Assembly (NCBI GenBank): GCA_013822125.1
Contig: PNJY01000002.1
Span: 17,787-81,786 of the forward strand
From: Erythrobacter sp.
Lineage (GTDB): Bacteria > Pseudomonadota > Alphaproteobacteria > Sphingomonadales > Sphingomonadaceae
Direction: 5' to 3'
Length of the DNA: 64,000 nt
In this document: piece after piece, positions 55,272-64,000 of the stretch
Layout: each line of letters begins with the position of its first letter
Position numbering within the stretch: position 1 is the first letter of the stretch
Notes under the pieces: generated by a model
Seen by the model: the letters and a program-made list of their open reading frames with translations, nothing else
The model's database searches: none
Told to the model about the DNA's origin: nothing
Made by a program: the position numbers and the translations under genes

Positions 55272-56089
55272 CAGCCGAGCGCGGCGATGGCGATCAGCTG
55301 GCGCATCAGGTCGGGCAGCGCGTCCAGCGGCACCATGTTGGGCCCGTCCGACAACGCACTGTCGGGATCGGGGTGGGTTTCCAAGAACAGGCCATCGATG
55401 CCCACGGCCATGGCAGCGCGGGCCAACGGTGCCACATACTGGCGCTGGCCCAGCGAGCGATCACCACCGCCGCCGGGCAATTGCACGCTGTGGGTCGCAT
55501 CGAACACCACCGGGCTGCCCAATTCGCGCATGATGACGAGGGCGCGCATGTCGACAACCAGATTGTTATAGCCGAAGCTCGATCCGCGCTCGCACAGCAG
55601 GATGTTGTCCCCGGCCACCCCGGCGGCACTAGCGGCGGCTTGTGCCTTGCCCAGCACGGCGGCCATGTCAACCGGGGCCATGAATTGAGCCTTCTTGATG
55701 TTGACCGGTCGGCCAGAGGCGGCGGCAGCACTGATCAGATCGGTCTGGCGGGCGAGGAATGCCGGCGTCTGTAGCATGTCCACCACCTCTGCCACGGGCA
55801 CCACCTGGTCGGGAAGGTGGACATCGGTCAGAACTGGAAGGCCGGTTTCGCGTCTCACCTTTTCCAGCACGCGCAGGCCTTCCTCCAGTCCATGTCCGCG
55901 GAAACCGCTGATGCTGGTGCGGTTGGCCTTATCGAAACTGGCCTTGAAGATGACAGGCAGGCCCAGCTCTTCGGCTAAGGCCTTGAGCCGGGCTGCTATG
56001 CCAAGGCACATCGACTCGCTTTCAATCACGCAAGGACCGGCGATCAGGAACGGCGGAGCGCCGGAGGTGCGGGTAAAATGGGGCAGCAT
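55271..56089 (-). CDS. kdsA: Kdo-8-phosphate synthase KdsA
   Basis: 272 residues. [58 protein letters not shown] and [12 protein letters not shown] define KdsA. It condenses PEP with arabinose-5-phosphate. It is co-transcribed with kdsB upstream and kpsC downstream, all touching, and is probably a capsule-dedicated copy. The metal-independent/dependent class was not assigned. Confidence 0.95.
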   Translation of the reverse strand: MLPHFTRTSGAPPFLIAGPCVIESESMCLGIAARLKALAEELGLPVIFKASFDKANRTSISGFRGHGLEEGLRVLEKVRRETGLPVLTDVHLPDQVVPVAEVVDMLQTPAFLARQTDLISAAAASGRPVNIKKAQFMAPVDMAAVLGKAQAAASAAGVAGDNILLCERGSSFGYNNLVVDMRALVIMRELGSPVVFDATHSVQLPGGGGDRSLGQRQYVAPLARAAMAVGIDGLFLETHPDPDSALSDGPNMVPLDALPDLMRQLIAIAALG

Positions 56090-56904
56090 CAGTGGCTTTC
56101 GGCAAGTGCCCGGCGCGCCAGTTGGGCTTCGATCAGCGGCACGTCGGTCGGATTGTTGAGCTCAATCATCTCCCAAGCCGGCGCGGCACAGCGGGCCACA
56201 CCGACGGGCAGGCCGGTGTCGAGGAAGCGCAGCTGCTCCAGACCCTCTTGCAACTCCAGCGGGGCGGGGCCGGCAGCAACATAGGCGGCCAGCGCGGCCG
56301 GCCGATAGGCATAGAGGCCGATATGCAGCAGAACAGGCTCTACCGGCGTGGCGCCAGGCTCCACGTGCGGGATGATGGACTTGGAGAAATAGAGCGCGCG
56401 GCCGTCGCGGGCACAGACCACAGTGGTGCCGCCAACACGGCCGGCGGCGGTATCGGCCTGCAGATGGAGCAGTACGGCTGGTGTAGCGAGCACCGCCGCC
56501 GTGGCCATTGCGAAGCCGGGATTGGCATTGAGGTGCTCCACCACTGCTGTCACCATCGGTGCCGGAGTCAGCGGGGCATCGCCCTGAAAGTTGACGACGA
56601 GGTCGGGTTCAGTGGGAAGGCCTGCAACAGCAGCCGCACAACGTTCGGTGCCGTTCAAGCAGCTGGCAGGCGTCATCACCACTTCCATGCCTTGAGTTGT
56701 GCAGGCATCGGCGATGCGTGAATCATCGGTGGCGATCACGCAGTGCGTGGTGCCTGACAGAGCCGCGGCTGCGGCCTGTGCGGCAGCCCAAGTATAATGG
56801 ATGGCCGGGCGCGCCACACTATCCGGACCCATGATGGGCACCAGCGGCTTGGCAGGAAAGCGGGTGGAGGCCAGCCGCGCCGGGATAACGATCGCGATGC
56901 GCAA
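56089..56904 (-). CDS. kdsB: CMP-Kdo synthetase KdsB
   Basis: 271 residues. [17 protein letters not shown] is the nucleotide-binding N-terminus, followed by [35 protein letters not shown] and [19 protein letters not shown] replaces the usual NxQGDEP: the Glu of the GDEP motif is Ala, as happens in some capsule-associated KdsB/KpsU homologues. It activates Kdo with CTP for KpsC/KpsS. Confidence 0.93.
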   Translation of the reverse strand: MRIAIVIPARLASTRFPAKPLVPIMGPDSVARPAIHYTWAAAQAAAAALSGTTHCVIATDDSRIADACTTQGMEVVMTPASCLNGTERCAAAVAGLPTEPDLVVNFQGDAPLTPAPMVTAVVEHLNANPGFAMATAAVLATPAVLLHLQADTAAGRVGGTTVVCARDGRALYFSKSIIPHVEPGATPVEPVLLHIGLYAYRPAALAAYVAAGPAPLELQEGLEQLRFLDTGLPVGVARCAAPAWEMIELNNPTDVPLIEAQLARRALAESH

Positions 56905-56908
56905 CGGA

Positions 56909-57889
56909 TCAGTGACCCCAAGCCGGCGAAGAGGCGATGTCGTAAATCTGCACCGCGCCTATCGGTCGGCGCGATCCGGGCTCTGGCACCACGAACAGAA
57001 CCGATATGCGGTGAGCGCGCATCATGTACAGTGCATCCTTAATCGATGCCGTCTTCTCAATAATTTTCGGCGAAGGCGTCATGACGGCTGTCACTTCGCC
57101 CGTGTCCAGGTTGGTCATGTGCCGACGCAAATCGCCATCAGTTATCACGCCGACCAGATCACCGCCTGCATTGACCACGCCGGTCATCCCGAGGCGCTTT
57201 TCAGTCATGGTCATAACCACCTCTGGCATGGCTGTGTCGACTGTGACCAATGGCAAACGATCTCCGCTGTGCATCAAATCGGCCACTTGGCCCATAAGGC
57301 GACCAATTTCACCACCGGGATGGAGGGCGCGGATATCGTCGCCCGAAAGCCCACGCGCCCTCATGGTCGCCACTGCCAACGCATCGCCCAACGCCAGCAT
57401 CATGGTGGACGAAGTGGTGGGCGCCATGCTGGACGTGCAGGCTTCCGGTACCGGCGGCAGCACGAGGCCAATGTCGGCCTTGCGCATCAACAGTGAATCC
57501 CGGTTTCGCGACACGCCGATCAAATTCACGCCGATGCGCTTGGCATGGCCATATAGCGGCTGCAGTTCGACCGTATCACCACTGTTGGAGTAAACGAGCA
57601 GCACATCGCCAGGCATCACCATCCCGGCGTCGCCGTGCGCGGCCTCGGCCCCGTGCAGGAAATGCGCGGGTGTTCCGGTGGCGGCCAGCGTGGCGGCGAC
57701 CTTGCGAGCAATGTGCCCGGACTTGCCCATGCCGGACACCACCACGCGCTGCTTGCAGGCCAGAAACGCATCAACGGCCGCAGCAAAGCTGCCGTCGATC
57801 ATGTTGCCCAATTGGTGCAGCGCGATGGCCTCCAACGCGATGACCTCTCGGCCGATCTGTTGGTGCAGATCGCTGTTTATCCTCAACAT
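56909..57889 (-). CDS. kpsF: Arabinose-5-phosphate isomerase (KdsD/KpsF)
   Basis: About 326 residues from ATG (MLRINSDLHQQIG); the open frame begins 8 codons earlier at 57913. The SIS domain has VVVSGMGKSGHIARKVAATLAATGTPAHFLHG, EAAHGD and VYSNSGDT. A CBS-domain pair follows (residues about 205-320). It supplies arabinose-5-phosphate for KdsA. First gene of the kpsF-kdsB-kdsA-kpsC operon, divergent from the HAD phosphatase. Confidence 0.94.
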   Translation of the reverse strand: MLRINSDLHQQIGREVIALEAIALHQLGNMIDGSFAAAVDAFLACKQRVVVSGMGKSGHIARKVAATLAATGTPAHFLHGAEAAHGDAGMVMPGDVLLVYSNSGDTVELQPLYGHAKRIGVNLIGVSRNRDSLLMRKADIGLVLPPVPEACTSSMAPTTSSTMMLALGDALAVATMRARGLSGDDIRALHPGGEIGRLMGQVADLMHSGDRLPLVTVDTAMPEVVMTMTEKRLGMTGVVNAGGDLVGVITDGDLRRHMTNLDTGEVTAVMTPSPKIIEKTASIKDALYMMRAHRISVLFVVPEPGSRRPIGAVQIYDIASSPAWGH

Positions 57890-57993
57890 ACACTTGTCCT
57901 GAAGAGCGGCCATTGTCGCGCCGCGCTGTTACTGCCGCCGCCGCCAACGGTCAAATCTTGACAGGGCCGATGTTGAAGAACAGGCGAAGTACC

Positions 57994-58656
57994 ATGCATA
58001 CAACGCTCTGGTCGGGCCAATCCCTTCGTCACATCCTGTTCGATCTCGATGGCACTTTGGTTGACAGTGTGCGAATGACCTGCGCCATCATCGATGAGAT
58101 GCTGGCCGAACGTGGCATTTCTTTCATCGCTGACCATGCCACAGCCCGCGCCATGGACGCGATTGGCGGCGAGGCCATGATTGCGGCGGTGATGGGGCCG
58201 CATTGCCGTGACCCAAAGCAGGAAATCGCCGAATTTCGCACCCGCCATGCCGTCGCCGCGACCCCGCCGGATCTGGCCTTTCCGGGGGTTGCCGAAGCCT
58301 TGGCGCGACTGGCCACTGCCGGTCTTGGGATGGCCATCTGCTCCAACAAGCCGCAACATCTCTGCGAAAAAATCATGAGCGACCTGAACTTGGCAAGGCA
58401 TTTTGGTGCCGTCTTCGGCGCCGTGGCTGATCGCCCGCGCAAACCTGCCCCCGATGCCGCGCTGGCTGCGCTCGTGGCACTCGATGCGGATTCGGCGACG
58501 ACGCTTTACATCGGCGACTCGCTGGTGGACGTTGCCACCGCCCACGCCGCGGGGTTGCAGGTGGCTCTCGTCGACTGGGGTTATGGCGTCGATGCAGCCC
58601 GCGCCGCCGCGCCCGATGTGCCCCTGCTTCAAAGCCTGATGCAACTGCTGAACTAG
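57994..58656 (+). CDS. HAD-family phosphatase (phosphoglycolate phosphatase-like)
   Basis: 220 residues from ATG (MHTTLWSGQSLRHILFDLDG). HAD motifs: FDLDGTLVDS, CSNKPQ, PRKPAPDAALA and YIGDSLVDVATAHAAG. A cap domain between motifs I and II places it in the Gph-like C1 class. It is divergent from kpsF in a locus that has KdsA, KdsB and KdsD but no KdsC. It is tempting to see it as a Kdo-8-phosphate phosphatase substitute, but true KdsC is capless. That role is inference. Confidence 0.85.
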   Translation: MHTTLWSGQSLRHILFDLDGTLVDSVRMTCAIIDEMLAERGISFIADHATARAMDAIGGEAMIAAVMGPHCRDPKQEIAEFRTRHAVAATPPDLAFPGVAEALARLATAGLGMAICSNKPQHLCEKIMSDLNLARHFGAVFGAVADRPRKPAPDAALAALVALDADSATTLYIGDSLVDVATAHAAGLQVALVDWGYGVDAARAAAPDVPLLQSLMQLLN

Positions 58657-59258
58657 GCTTCGATATTGCGGGTTATGCGCGTATGGAACAAGCGATCCCA
58701 TATCATCCCTGTGATGGCATAGTTGCCAAGTTCGTGCAGATGGTGGTGACGCATGTGGTGAGTCTTCAACATGCGCGCGAACGGGCCCTTCATCGGCCAC
58801 TGGTGGCAGGCATAATGCACCAGATCATAGCCGGCATAGCCCCCGATAAAACCGAGGAACAGCCAATTCCCCCCCGGGCCGATCAGCGCCAGCATCCCAA
58901 CCCAGATAAGCCCTGCCACAGGCAAGCTCACGACCGGTGGCATCAAGTTTCGCAACGGGTCATTGGGCACCGCATGATGGTTTCCGTGCATTATAAACAC
59001 GAAACGCCGCAACACCGCCGATTTTGGTTCCCAGTGAAACACGAAGCGGTGCAGCGCATACTCGGTCAGCGTCCACATGACGAGCCCGGCCACGGCGAGA
59101 AGAACAGCAAAGCCGGCGCTGGATGTGCCCCACGCCGTCCAGGCGACGCCAGCCAGTCCGATGGCCCACAAGACCATAAACGTTGGAACCGCGATCACCG
59201 TCAGCTTTTCAAGCCAACGGTTCTCGAACAACCTGATTGGAGATTGAGGAGCGACCAT
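58653..59258 (-). CDS. Fatty acid hydroxylase/sterol desaturase-family membrane protein
   Basis: About 201 residues from ATG (MVAPQSPIRLFENRW), with GAGAG upstream; a TTG at 59303 would add 15 residues. Histidine boxes of the di-iron hydroxylase family are present: LHRFVFHW, HGNHHAVPND, HYACHQW and HHMRHHHLH. Four hydrophobic segments are present. Members hydroxylate fatty acids in the membrane. In a kps locus it may alter the lipid anchor or an acyl substituent. It overlaps the HAD gene by 4 bp, convergent. Confidence 0.85.
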   Translation of the reverse strand: MVAPQSPIRLFENRWLEKLTVIAVPTFMVLWAIGLAGVAWTAWGTSSAGFAVLLAVAGLVMWTLTEYALHRFVFHWEPKSAVLRRFVFIMHGNHHAVPNDPLRNLMPPVVSLPVAGLIWVGMLALIGPGGNWLFLGFIGGYAGYDLVHYACHQWPMKGPFARMLKTHHMRHHHLHELGNYAITGMIWDRLFHTRITRNIEA

Positions 59259-59437
59259 CACGTTTGCTCTCAACAGCAGGTATTGAGGACTGTCAAGGTA
59301 CAAGCGGTGTATTGAACTTGTCGTGCGTCAAATTGCCAATTACTTGTGTCTTTTTGGCAAATCGTGAAGAAATCGTAAATGTTGCAGGCAACTTCGCGCG
59401 CCCAAATCGCTGCTTTTCAGCCAATCCAGGCTGTCCT

Positions 59438-60283
59438 ATGAACGGTGCCATGAACGGCACGCCAGATGACAAGGCCCTGTCAGACTCAACATCTCACCCG
59501 ACGTCCGATCAAACGCGGGCGCAGCTGCCGGTCGATCGCCGCATCCTGATCACCGGGGCTTCGGGCGCGTTGGGCGGGGCGTTGGCGCGGCACATGGCGA
59601 CCCCTGGTACGCGCCTGTTGCTGTGGGGGCGCGCCGCCAGTAGGCTGTCGGCGATCGCCACGGAATGCCGTGCCGCCGGTGCCGCGGTGGAGCAGCGCCA
59701 GGTCGATCTGGCAGATGTGCCCGCCGCGCTGGCGGCGCTGGCTGCCGATGATCTGGTCGCGCCGGTCGATGCTGCTCTACTGGTGGCCGGACAAGGCGAT
59801 GCAGTGCGCCCCGGACAGGTGGTTGAATCGGCCGAACAGGTGGCGCGTCTGGCCAGTGTGAATTTTACCGCGCCCGCAGCACTGGCGGCCGCGCTTGCGG
59901 ATCGGATGGTGGCGCGCGGGCGGGGCCGCATCCTGTTGGTCGGATCGGCGGCTTCCTTCCACGCTCTGCCGCACGCGCCGGCCTATTGCGCCAGCAAGGC
60001 CGGGCTGGCGCGATTTGCCCAGGCACTTCGGCTAGCGGTGGCGCCGCACGGCGTGACAGTCACGCTCGTTTCCCCAGGCTTCATCGATTGGGCCGGTGGC
60101 GGGCGCCCGATACCGCGCCTGCTGCTGCTGCCACTGGAGGCGGCGGCCCTGCGTATCCTGACTGCGTTTGAAGCCGGGTTGGGCCATGCCATCATTCCCC
60201 GCCGCTTTGCCCTGCTTCGCCTGGTTGACCGGGCACTTCCGGCCTTGCTGCGGGAGCCCTTGTTGCGCCGACTCAGGCCGTGA
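59438..60283 (+). CDS. Short-chain dehydrogenase/reductase
   Basis: 281 residues from ATG (MNGAMNGTPDDKALSD). RILITGASGALGGALA is the TGxxxGxG cofactor motif. LLVAGQGD stands in for the NNAG motif. VGSAASFHALPHAPAYCASKAGL holds the catalytic Ser and Y-x3-K. The C-terminal tail is hydrophobic, with PRLLLLPLEAAALRIL, and may associate with membrane. The substrate could be a lipid or sugar of the capsule; this is not shown by the sequence. Confidence 0.88.
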   Translation: MNGAMNGTPDDKALSDSTSHPTSDQTRAQLPVDRRILITGASGALGGALARHMATPGTRLLLWGRAASRLSAIATECRAAGAAVEQRQVDLADVPAALAALAADDLVAPVDAALLVAGQGDAVRPGQVVESAEQVARLASVNFTAPAALAAALADRMVARGRGRILLVGSAASFHALPHAPAYCASKAGLARFAQALRLAVAPHGVTVTLVSPGFIDWAGGGRPIPRLLLLPLEAAALRILTAFEAGLGHAIIPRRFALLRLVDRALPALLREPLLRRLRP

Positions 60284-61706
60284 GTGCGGCAATCACGCCG
60301 TGGTGCAGCTGGGCCGGCGTCAGGTCGCGCGCTTCCTGATCGCCGGGGATCAGCGCACCGTCGGCGCCAAAGCGCAGCACCACATAAGGCGTGTGACGAT
60401 CGCCACCGGGTTCCACCGCGCCGGGGATTGATGGCCGGTGGTCTCCATAGAAGACCAGCACCGCCGGTCGCCGGAGCCCCGCAATTTCGGCCATGAGTCG
60501 AGCCAGCATGGCATCGCCGCGCGCCACCAGCTGCAGATAGGCGCTGGACTGTTTGCCATGCGCGCCCGACCTGTCAGCTGGCCACGGCCCGTGATTCTCG
60601 ATGGTTACGGCGTGGATAAAGGTGGGTCCATTGGCGGCCTCGGCGCGCGCCATGATCACGTCCGCAACGGCGGCATCGGTGGCATAGCGGCCTTCAGTTG
60701 GCGGCGCGAAAGCCTCGGGGCCGATCAACTCGGCAAATCCGGCAGCGGGCAGGATCCGGTACCGACCATAAAAGCGCATGTCGTGCGGATGCACGAACAG
60801 GCTGCGCCAACCGGTCCGTCCCAGCCGGATGGGCAGGGCATGGCTGGTCTCGCCGATAGCGGTGAGATAGGGGTCAAAGCGGCGGAAGCCCAGGTCGGCC
60901 TCATCCCGGCCGAAGATCAGGCCATATTCGGTGCGCATCGTGTAGGCACCAAAACCCGATACCAGCAGTCGCCCTTGCCTCCAGGCCGAGGCGCGGGCGG
61001 CGGCAAGGCCGGGCAGAACCAGCGCCGGATCGTCGAACAGCTCGGCTGGATCGGCATAGCTTTCGCACTGCACCATCACTACCAGAGTTGCACTGGCAGG
61101 TGCAGGCAGCGCGACCGTGCTGGGCGCCGGACCAGCCGTGGCCTGCCAGCGCTGCCAATGCAGCAGTAACGTGGGCAGCAGGCCGTGCGCCGCCACATCG
61201 GCCTGGGCATCGGGCTCCGAGGCCAGATCCCGCAGCGGTGGCAGGGAGAGGCTGATTGCCAGAATCAGCAGCGCCGCGCCCAACAGACCGAGCCCGGCAA
61301 GGTGCGGTGCCACGGCCGGCACAAACTGCCAGGCCATCAGCGACAACAGGCCGACACCGCCAAGCGCCAGTGCCACAACCTGCCACATGGCCAGCGCTGA
61401 CAAATAGAATTGCGGATGTCGGAACACTGCGCCCACCAGCACCAGATCGGTAAACAGCAGTGGTTCGCCCAGTACGGCTCGCTTTGCGTTGGAGACAAAT
61501 GCCAATGTGGCCGCCAGAGTCGCGGTCACCAGCGCCGCCAAAATGAGATTGCCGCACAGCGCAAGGACCAGCCCGGCACCGGCAAGCAGCATGAGCAGGT
61601 GCACCCACTGCCCGGACAGGCTGCGAAGCCCGCGTGGCCGCACCAGCGCATCGGCCAGCAACGAAACTCCAAACATCATGCCGAACGTCACGAAAATCAG
61701 GCTCAT
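60273..61706 (-). CDS. Membrane sulfatase-fold protein (LTA synthase/phosphoglycerol transferase-like)
   Basis: About 477 residues from ATG (MSLIFVTFGMMFGVSLLAD); a longer start at 61781 is possible. Five or so N-terminal membrane helices are followed by a periplasmic alkaline-phosphatase-fold domain. That domain has VVMVQCESYADP near the metal site, SGFGAYTMRTEYGLIFG with the catalytic Thr region, FVHPHDMRFYGR, TIENHGPWP and FYGDHRPSIP. These match the LTA synthase/OpgB-type sulfatase family, which transfers phosphoglycerol to glycans. It may decorate the capsule. It overlaps the SDR gene end by 11 bp, convergent. Confidence 0.87.
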   Translation of the reverse strand: MSLIFVTFGMMFGVSLLADALVRPRGLRSLSGQWVHLLMLLAGAGLVLALCGNLILAALVTATLAATLAFVSNAKRAVLGEPLLFTDLVLVGAVFRHPQFYLSALAMWQVVALALGGVGLLSLMAWQFVPAVAPHLAGLGLLGAALLILAISLSLPPLRDLASEPDAQADVAAHGLLPTLLLHWQRWQATAGPAPSTVALPAPASATLVVMVQCESYADPAELFDDPALVLPGLAAARASAWRQGRLLVSGFGAYTMRTEYGLIFGRDEADLGFRRFDPYLTAIGETSHALPIRLGRTGWRSLFVHPHDMRFYGRYRILPAAGFAELIGPEAFAPPTEGRYATDAAVADVIMARAEAANGPTFIHAVTIENHGPWPADRSGAHGKQSSAYLQLVARGDAMLARLMAEIAGLRRPAVLVFYGDHRPSIPGAVEPGGDRHTPYVVLRFGADGALIPGDQEARDLTPAQLHHGVIAALTA

Positions 61707-61959
61707 TCCCCTTGTCGGTGGTGGCCGCGCTAGGGCGGCGAGGTTCGCCGGACTATTAGCGGCGCCGTTCCGCCTTGTCATTATGCCTGTGCGGGCTCGT
61801 GCGTCTGCCAGTTTGGCAGTGATGCCGACGTGAAAATTGCGAGGAACACTATAATGTTACGTTGAAAATGGCTACAATTGACAATCTAAGTATAGGTGCG
61901 GTCGACAAGCCGTGGCGATTGGCGCTAGGGGCATCGTCGTCCACCAACCGGAGCCGTTG

Positions 61960-63501
61960 ATGCCCGACATGACGAGAGCAGCTATTGATCCGCTGCCGGC
62001 GGCGTCCACTGCCGCTGGGCGCGCGCGCTCTGTACTGCTGCTGCAGGGGTTAATGGGCCCTATGTTCCGTCGGCTAGGCCAGGGTCTGATTCGGGCTGGC
62101 TACCGGGTGCACAAGGTCAACTTCAACGGCGGTGACCGTGCGTTCTGGCGTCTGCCCGGTGGTATCGATTATTGCGGCACCATGGAGGAGTGGCCGGATG
62201 CGCTGCGCCGCCTGATCCGCCAGCATCGGGTGACCGACCTGATGTTGTTCGGCGATTGCCGCGACCCCCACATCGCCGCGCGCGAGGTCTGCAGCGAACT
62301 GGACGTGAAAGTGCATGTCTTCGAGGAAGGCTATGTCCGCCCCGACTGGGTGACCATGGAACATGGCGGGGTGAATGGCCATTCCACCCTGCCGCGTGAT
62401 CCGGCTTGGTACCGCGCGGCCGCCGCTGCCTTGCCGCCGCTACCGCCGCACAGCCGTGTGCGCTCCTCCTTCCGCCGTCGCGCGCTGGAGGGCCTAGCCT
62501 ACAACGTCGCCGACGTCCTGACCCGCTGGCATTATCCGCACTGGAACAACCACCGGCCTTGGCACCCGATTGTCGAGGGCATGGGTTGGGCCCGCAAATT
62601 GTGGCGTAAAAAGGAACGCGAGGCAGATGGGGCGGTGCTGATCGACCGGCTCATGCAGTCGGGCGCGCCCAGCTTCCTGTTCCCGATGCAACTGGACAGC
62701 GATGCCCAGATACGCATCCATTCGCCGTTTGTGGGCATTGCTGATGCGTTGAAGACGGTAATACGGTCCTTTGCCAGGCACGCACCGGCCGATGTGCGGC
62801 TGGTGGTGAAGGAACATCCGCTCGACAACGGCGTACGCAATTGGGAGCAGGAGACCGCCGACATTGCGAAGAAGTTTGGCGTCGCCGACCGGGTCGCTTA
62901 TTTGGTCGGTGGAGATATCGAAAGCCTGTGCGCCCGCATGCGTGGCATGGTGACGGTCAACAGCACCAGCGGCACGCTGGGCCTGGCCATGGGCATTCCC
63001 GTGGTGGTTCTAGGCGATGCCGTATACGACATGCCGGATATCACCTTCCAGAACGGGCTGGACAACTTCTGGCACGCGCCGACGCCGCCCGATGCCGAGA
63101 CATTTGCCGCCTTCCACCGCGAAGAACTTGTCGCCCGCATCCATGCCGTGGTGCGCCGCTCAAAGGGCCATTCGCAGTCGGTCATCCGCACGGGCAAGCT
63201 GGCGGTCAACCTCGATGCCAAGACGGTCGAGGTCGATGGCGCCCGCGTTCATCTGACGGGCAAGGAATATGCGATGCTCGAGCTGCTTTCGCTGCGCAAA
63301 GGCACCACGCTGACCAAGGAAATGTTCCTCAACCATCTCTATGGCGGGATGGACGAGCCCGAACTCAAGATCATCGACGTGTTCATCTGCAAGCTGCGCA
63401 AAAAGCTGAGCCTGGCCTGCGGCGGCGAGAACTATATCGAAACCGTCTGGGGCCGCGGCTATGTGCTGCGCGAGCCGGGAGAAGAGGCCGAAGCGGCCTG
63501 A
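61960..63501 (+). CDS. KpsS-CtrA chimera: capsule Kdo transferase fused to the CtrA DNA-binding domain
   Basis: 513 residues from ATG with GGAG upstream; a GTG at 61912 gives 16 more. Residues 1 to about 385 are Kps[73 protein letters not shown] and [20 protein letters not shown]. From about 386, [18 protein letters not shown] begins the CtrA response-regulator sequence. It continues with [50 protein letters not shown] and [11 protein letters not shown], the nearly invariant winged-helix DNA-binding domain. The KpsS C-terminal tail and the whole CtrA receiver domain are missing. The junction lies near 63114-63130. It may be a real recombination or an assembly artefact. Confidence 0.85.
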   Translation: MPDMTRAAIDPLPAASTAAGRARSVLLLQGLMGPMFRRLGQGLIRAGYRVHKVNFNGGDRAFWRLPGGIDYCGTMEEWPDALRRLIRQHRVTDLMLFGDCRDPHIAAREVCSELDVKVHVFEEGYVRPDWVTMEHGGVNGHSTLPRDPAWYRAAAAALPPLPPHSRVRSSFRRRALEGLAYNVADVLTRWHYPHWNNHRPWHPIVEGMGWARKLWRKKEREADGAVLIDRLMQSGAPSFLFPMQLDSDAQIRIHSPFVGIADALKTVIRSFARHAPADVRLVVKEHPLDNGVRNWEQETADIAKKFGVADRVAYLVGGDIESLCARMRGMVTVNSTSGTLGLAMGIPVVVLGDAVYDMPDITFQNGLDNFWHAPTPPDAETFAAFHREELVARIHAVVRRSKGHSQSVIRTGKLAVNLDAKTVEVDGARVHLTGKEYAMLELLSLRKGTTLTKEMFLNHLYGGMDEPELKIIDVFICKLRKKLSLACGGENYIETVWGRGYVLREPGEEAEAA

Positions 63502-63528
63502 GCCGGAGAACCCACCCGCACAACGAAG

Positions 63529-63561
63529 GACGCCCGGGGCCTTGCGCCTCTGGGCGTTTTT
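63529..63561 (+). terminator. Rho-independent terminator after the kpsS-ctrA chimera
   Basis: A GC stem pairs ACGCCC-GGGG with CCTC-GGGCGT around CCTTGCG and is followed by TTTTT. It lies 28 bp after the stop codon. It probably belonged to the native ctrA gene. Confidence 0.8.
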
Positions 63562-63648
63562 CTTTGGACCCGCGAAGGCGAATTGTGCTCGCCGCCGGTC
63601 CGCCATACCCTTAAAGCGCGGCACAAACCGGCAGGGGAATATCTCGCA

Positions 63649-64000
63649 ATGGAAATGCTCGGCATCGATCTTGTGCAGTTGCTGCCGTTCATCGCGGTCG
63701 GCTTCGCGGCGCAGTTGGTCGACGGAGCGCTGGGAATGGCGTTCGGCGTGATCAGCAACACATTGCTGGTGGGCGTGATGGGCGTGCCGCCGGCGCTGGC
63801 ATCCCAGCGGGTCCACGTGGTCGAATGCTTCACCACCGCCACTTCGGGCATCAGCCACCTGCTGCATGGCAATATCGACAAGCGGCTGTTCTTTCGCCTG
63901 CTCATCCCCGGCGTCGTCGGCGGGGTCACCGGGGCCTATCTGCTGACATCGATCGACGCCTCGGTCATCAAGCCGTTCGTGCTGATCTACCTTGCCGGGA
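63649..64000 (+). CDS. TSUP (TauE/SafE)-family membrane transporter, partial
   Basis: 117 residues before the window ends; the start ATG has AGGGGA upstream. LPFIAVGFAAQLVDGALGMAFGVISNTLLVG is the first signature helix-loop of the TSUP family. VHVVECFTTATSGISHLLHGN and LLIPGVVGGVTGAYLL follow. The family exports sulfite, sulfonates or related anions. It lies downstream of the ctrA terminator and looks like ordinary chromosomal DNA on the far side of the capsule island. Confidence 0.88.
   Translation, partial: MEMLGIDLVQLLPFIAVGFAAQLVDGALGMAFGVISNTLLVGVMGVPPALASQRVHVVECFTTATSGISHLLHGNIDKRLFFRLLIPGVVGGVTGAYLLTSIDASVIKPFVLIYLAG

Noticed and set aside
63130-63501. Reading the chimera's C-terminus as the meningococcal capsule protein also called CtrA
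   Set aside because: The sequence is the response-regulator CtrA winged helix ([24 protein letters not shown]), not the outer-membrane export protein of the same name.
1-64000. CRISPR arrays and transposon insertion sequences
   Set aside because: No regularly spaced repeats and no transposase with recognisable motifs were found in the window.

Overview
The window looks like high-GC alphaproteobacterial DNA, most likely from a sphingomonad. Three things suggest this: Ti-type traC/traD/traA conjugation genes, a CtrA-type DNA-binding domain with the conserved alphaproteobacterial sequence, and typical sphingomonad accessory families. No tRNA, rRNA or CRISPR array is visible. Most of the window is accessory DNA.

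Region 1 (1-4.7 kb) holds a secreted RHS/YD-repeat giant and a small upstream YD-repeat protein. Region 2 (5.0-19.3 kb) is a mobilisable or integrative element. traD and traC are divergent from the relaxase-helicase traA, with a recognisable pTi/RSF1010-like oriT between them. At the other end are a nucleotidyltransferase-HEPN protein, an AlpA-like regulator and a P4-type tyrosine integrase, followed by an att-like tRNA 3'-end sequence. The cargo is a five-gene, tightly overlapping leftward operon (8.76-16.29 kb): Fic AMPylase, STAND/NACHT-like NTPase, large helical protein, multi-pass membrane protein, and permuted papain-like (C92/YiiX) hydrolase with a zinc ribbon. This is the best candidate in the window for an undescribed conflict or defence system.

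Region 3 (19.3-26.9 kb) is bounded by two tRNA-3'-end-like repeats. It carries an ABC exporter whose permease is fused to an M1-type metallopeptidase, divergent from a LytS/LytTR two-component pair. Region 4 (26.9-32.8 kb) has a Tat-exported HAD-type dehalogenase homologue, an ECF sigma/anti-sigma pair, a c-type cytochrome, an exported metallophosphoesterase, an exported haloalkane-dehalogenase-like hydrolase and a divergent CGNR zinc-finger regulator.

Region 5 (33.4-63.5 kb) is a group-2-type (ABC transporter/Kdo-primed) capsule locus. Export genes are kpsE, kpsM, kpsT and a Wza/KpsD-like lipoprotein. Kdo supply and primer genes are kdsD/kpsF, kdsB, kdsA, kpsC and kpsS. Sugar nucleotide genes are manC and rmlACDB. 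There are several glycosyltransferases, including a 1000-residue multidomain one on AT-rich DNA. Decoration enzymes are a sulfotransferase, a phytanoyl-CoA-dioxygenase-like enzyme, a fatty acid hydroxylase, an SDR and a sulfatase/LTA-synthase-like protein. A methyltransferase is visibly broken. The locus ends in a striking chimera: the last KpsS residues are replaced in frame by the DNA-binding half of the cell-cycle regulator CtrA, followed by a terminator and a TSUP-family transporter that runs off the window. The chimera marks a recombination (or assembly) junction between the capsule island and a core-genome locus.
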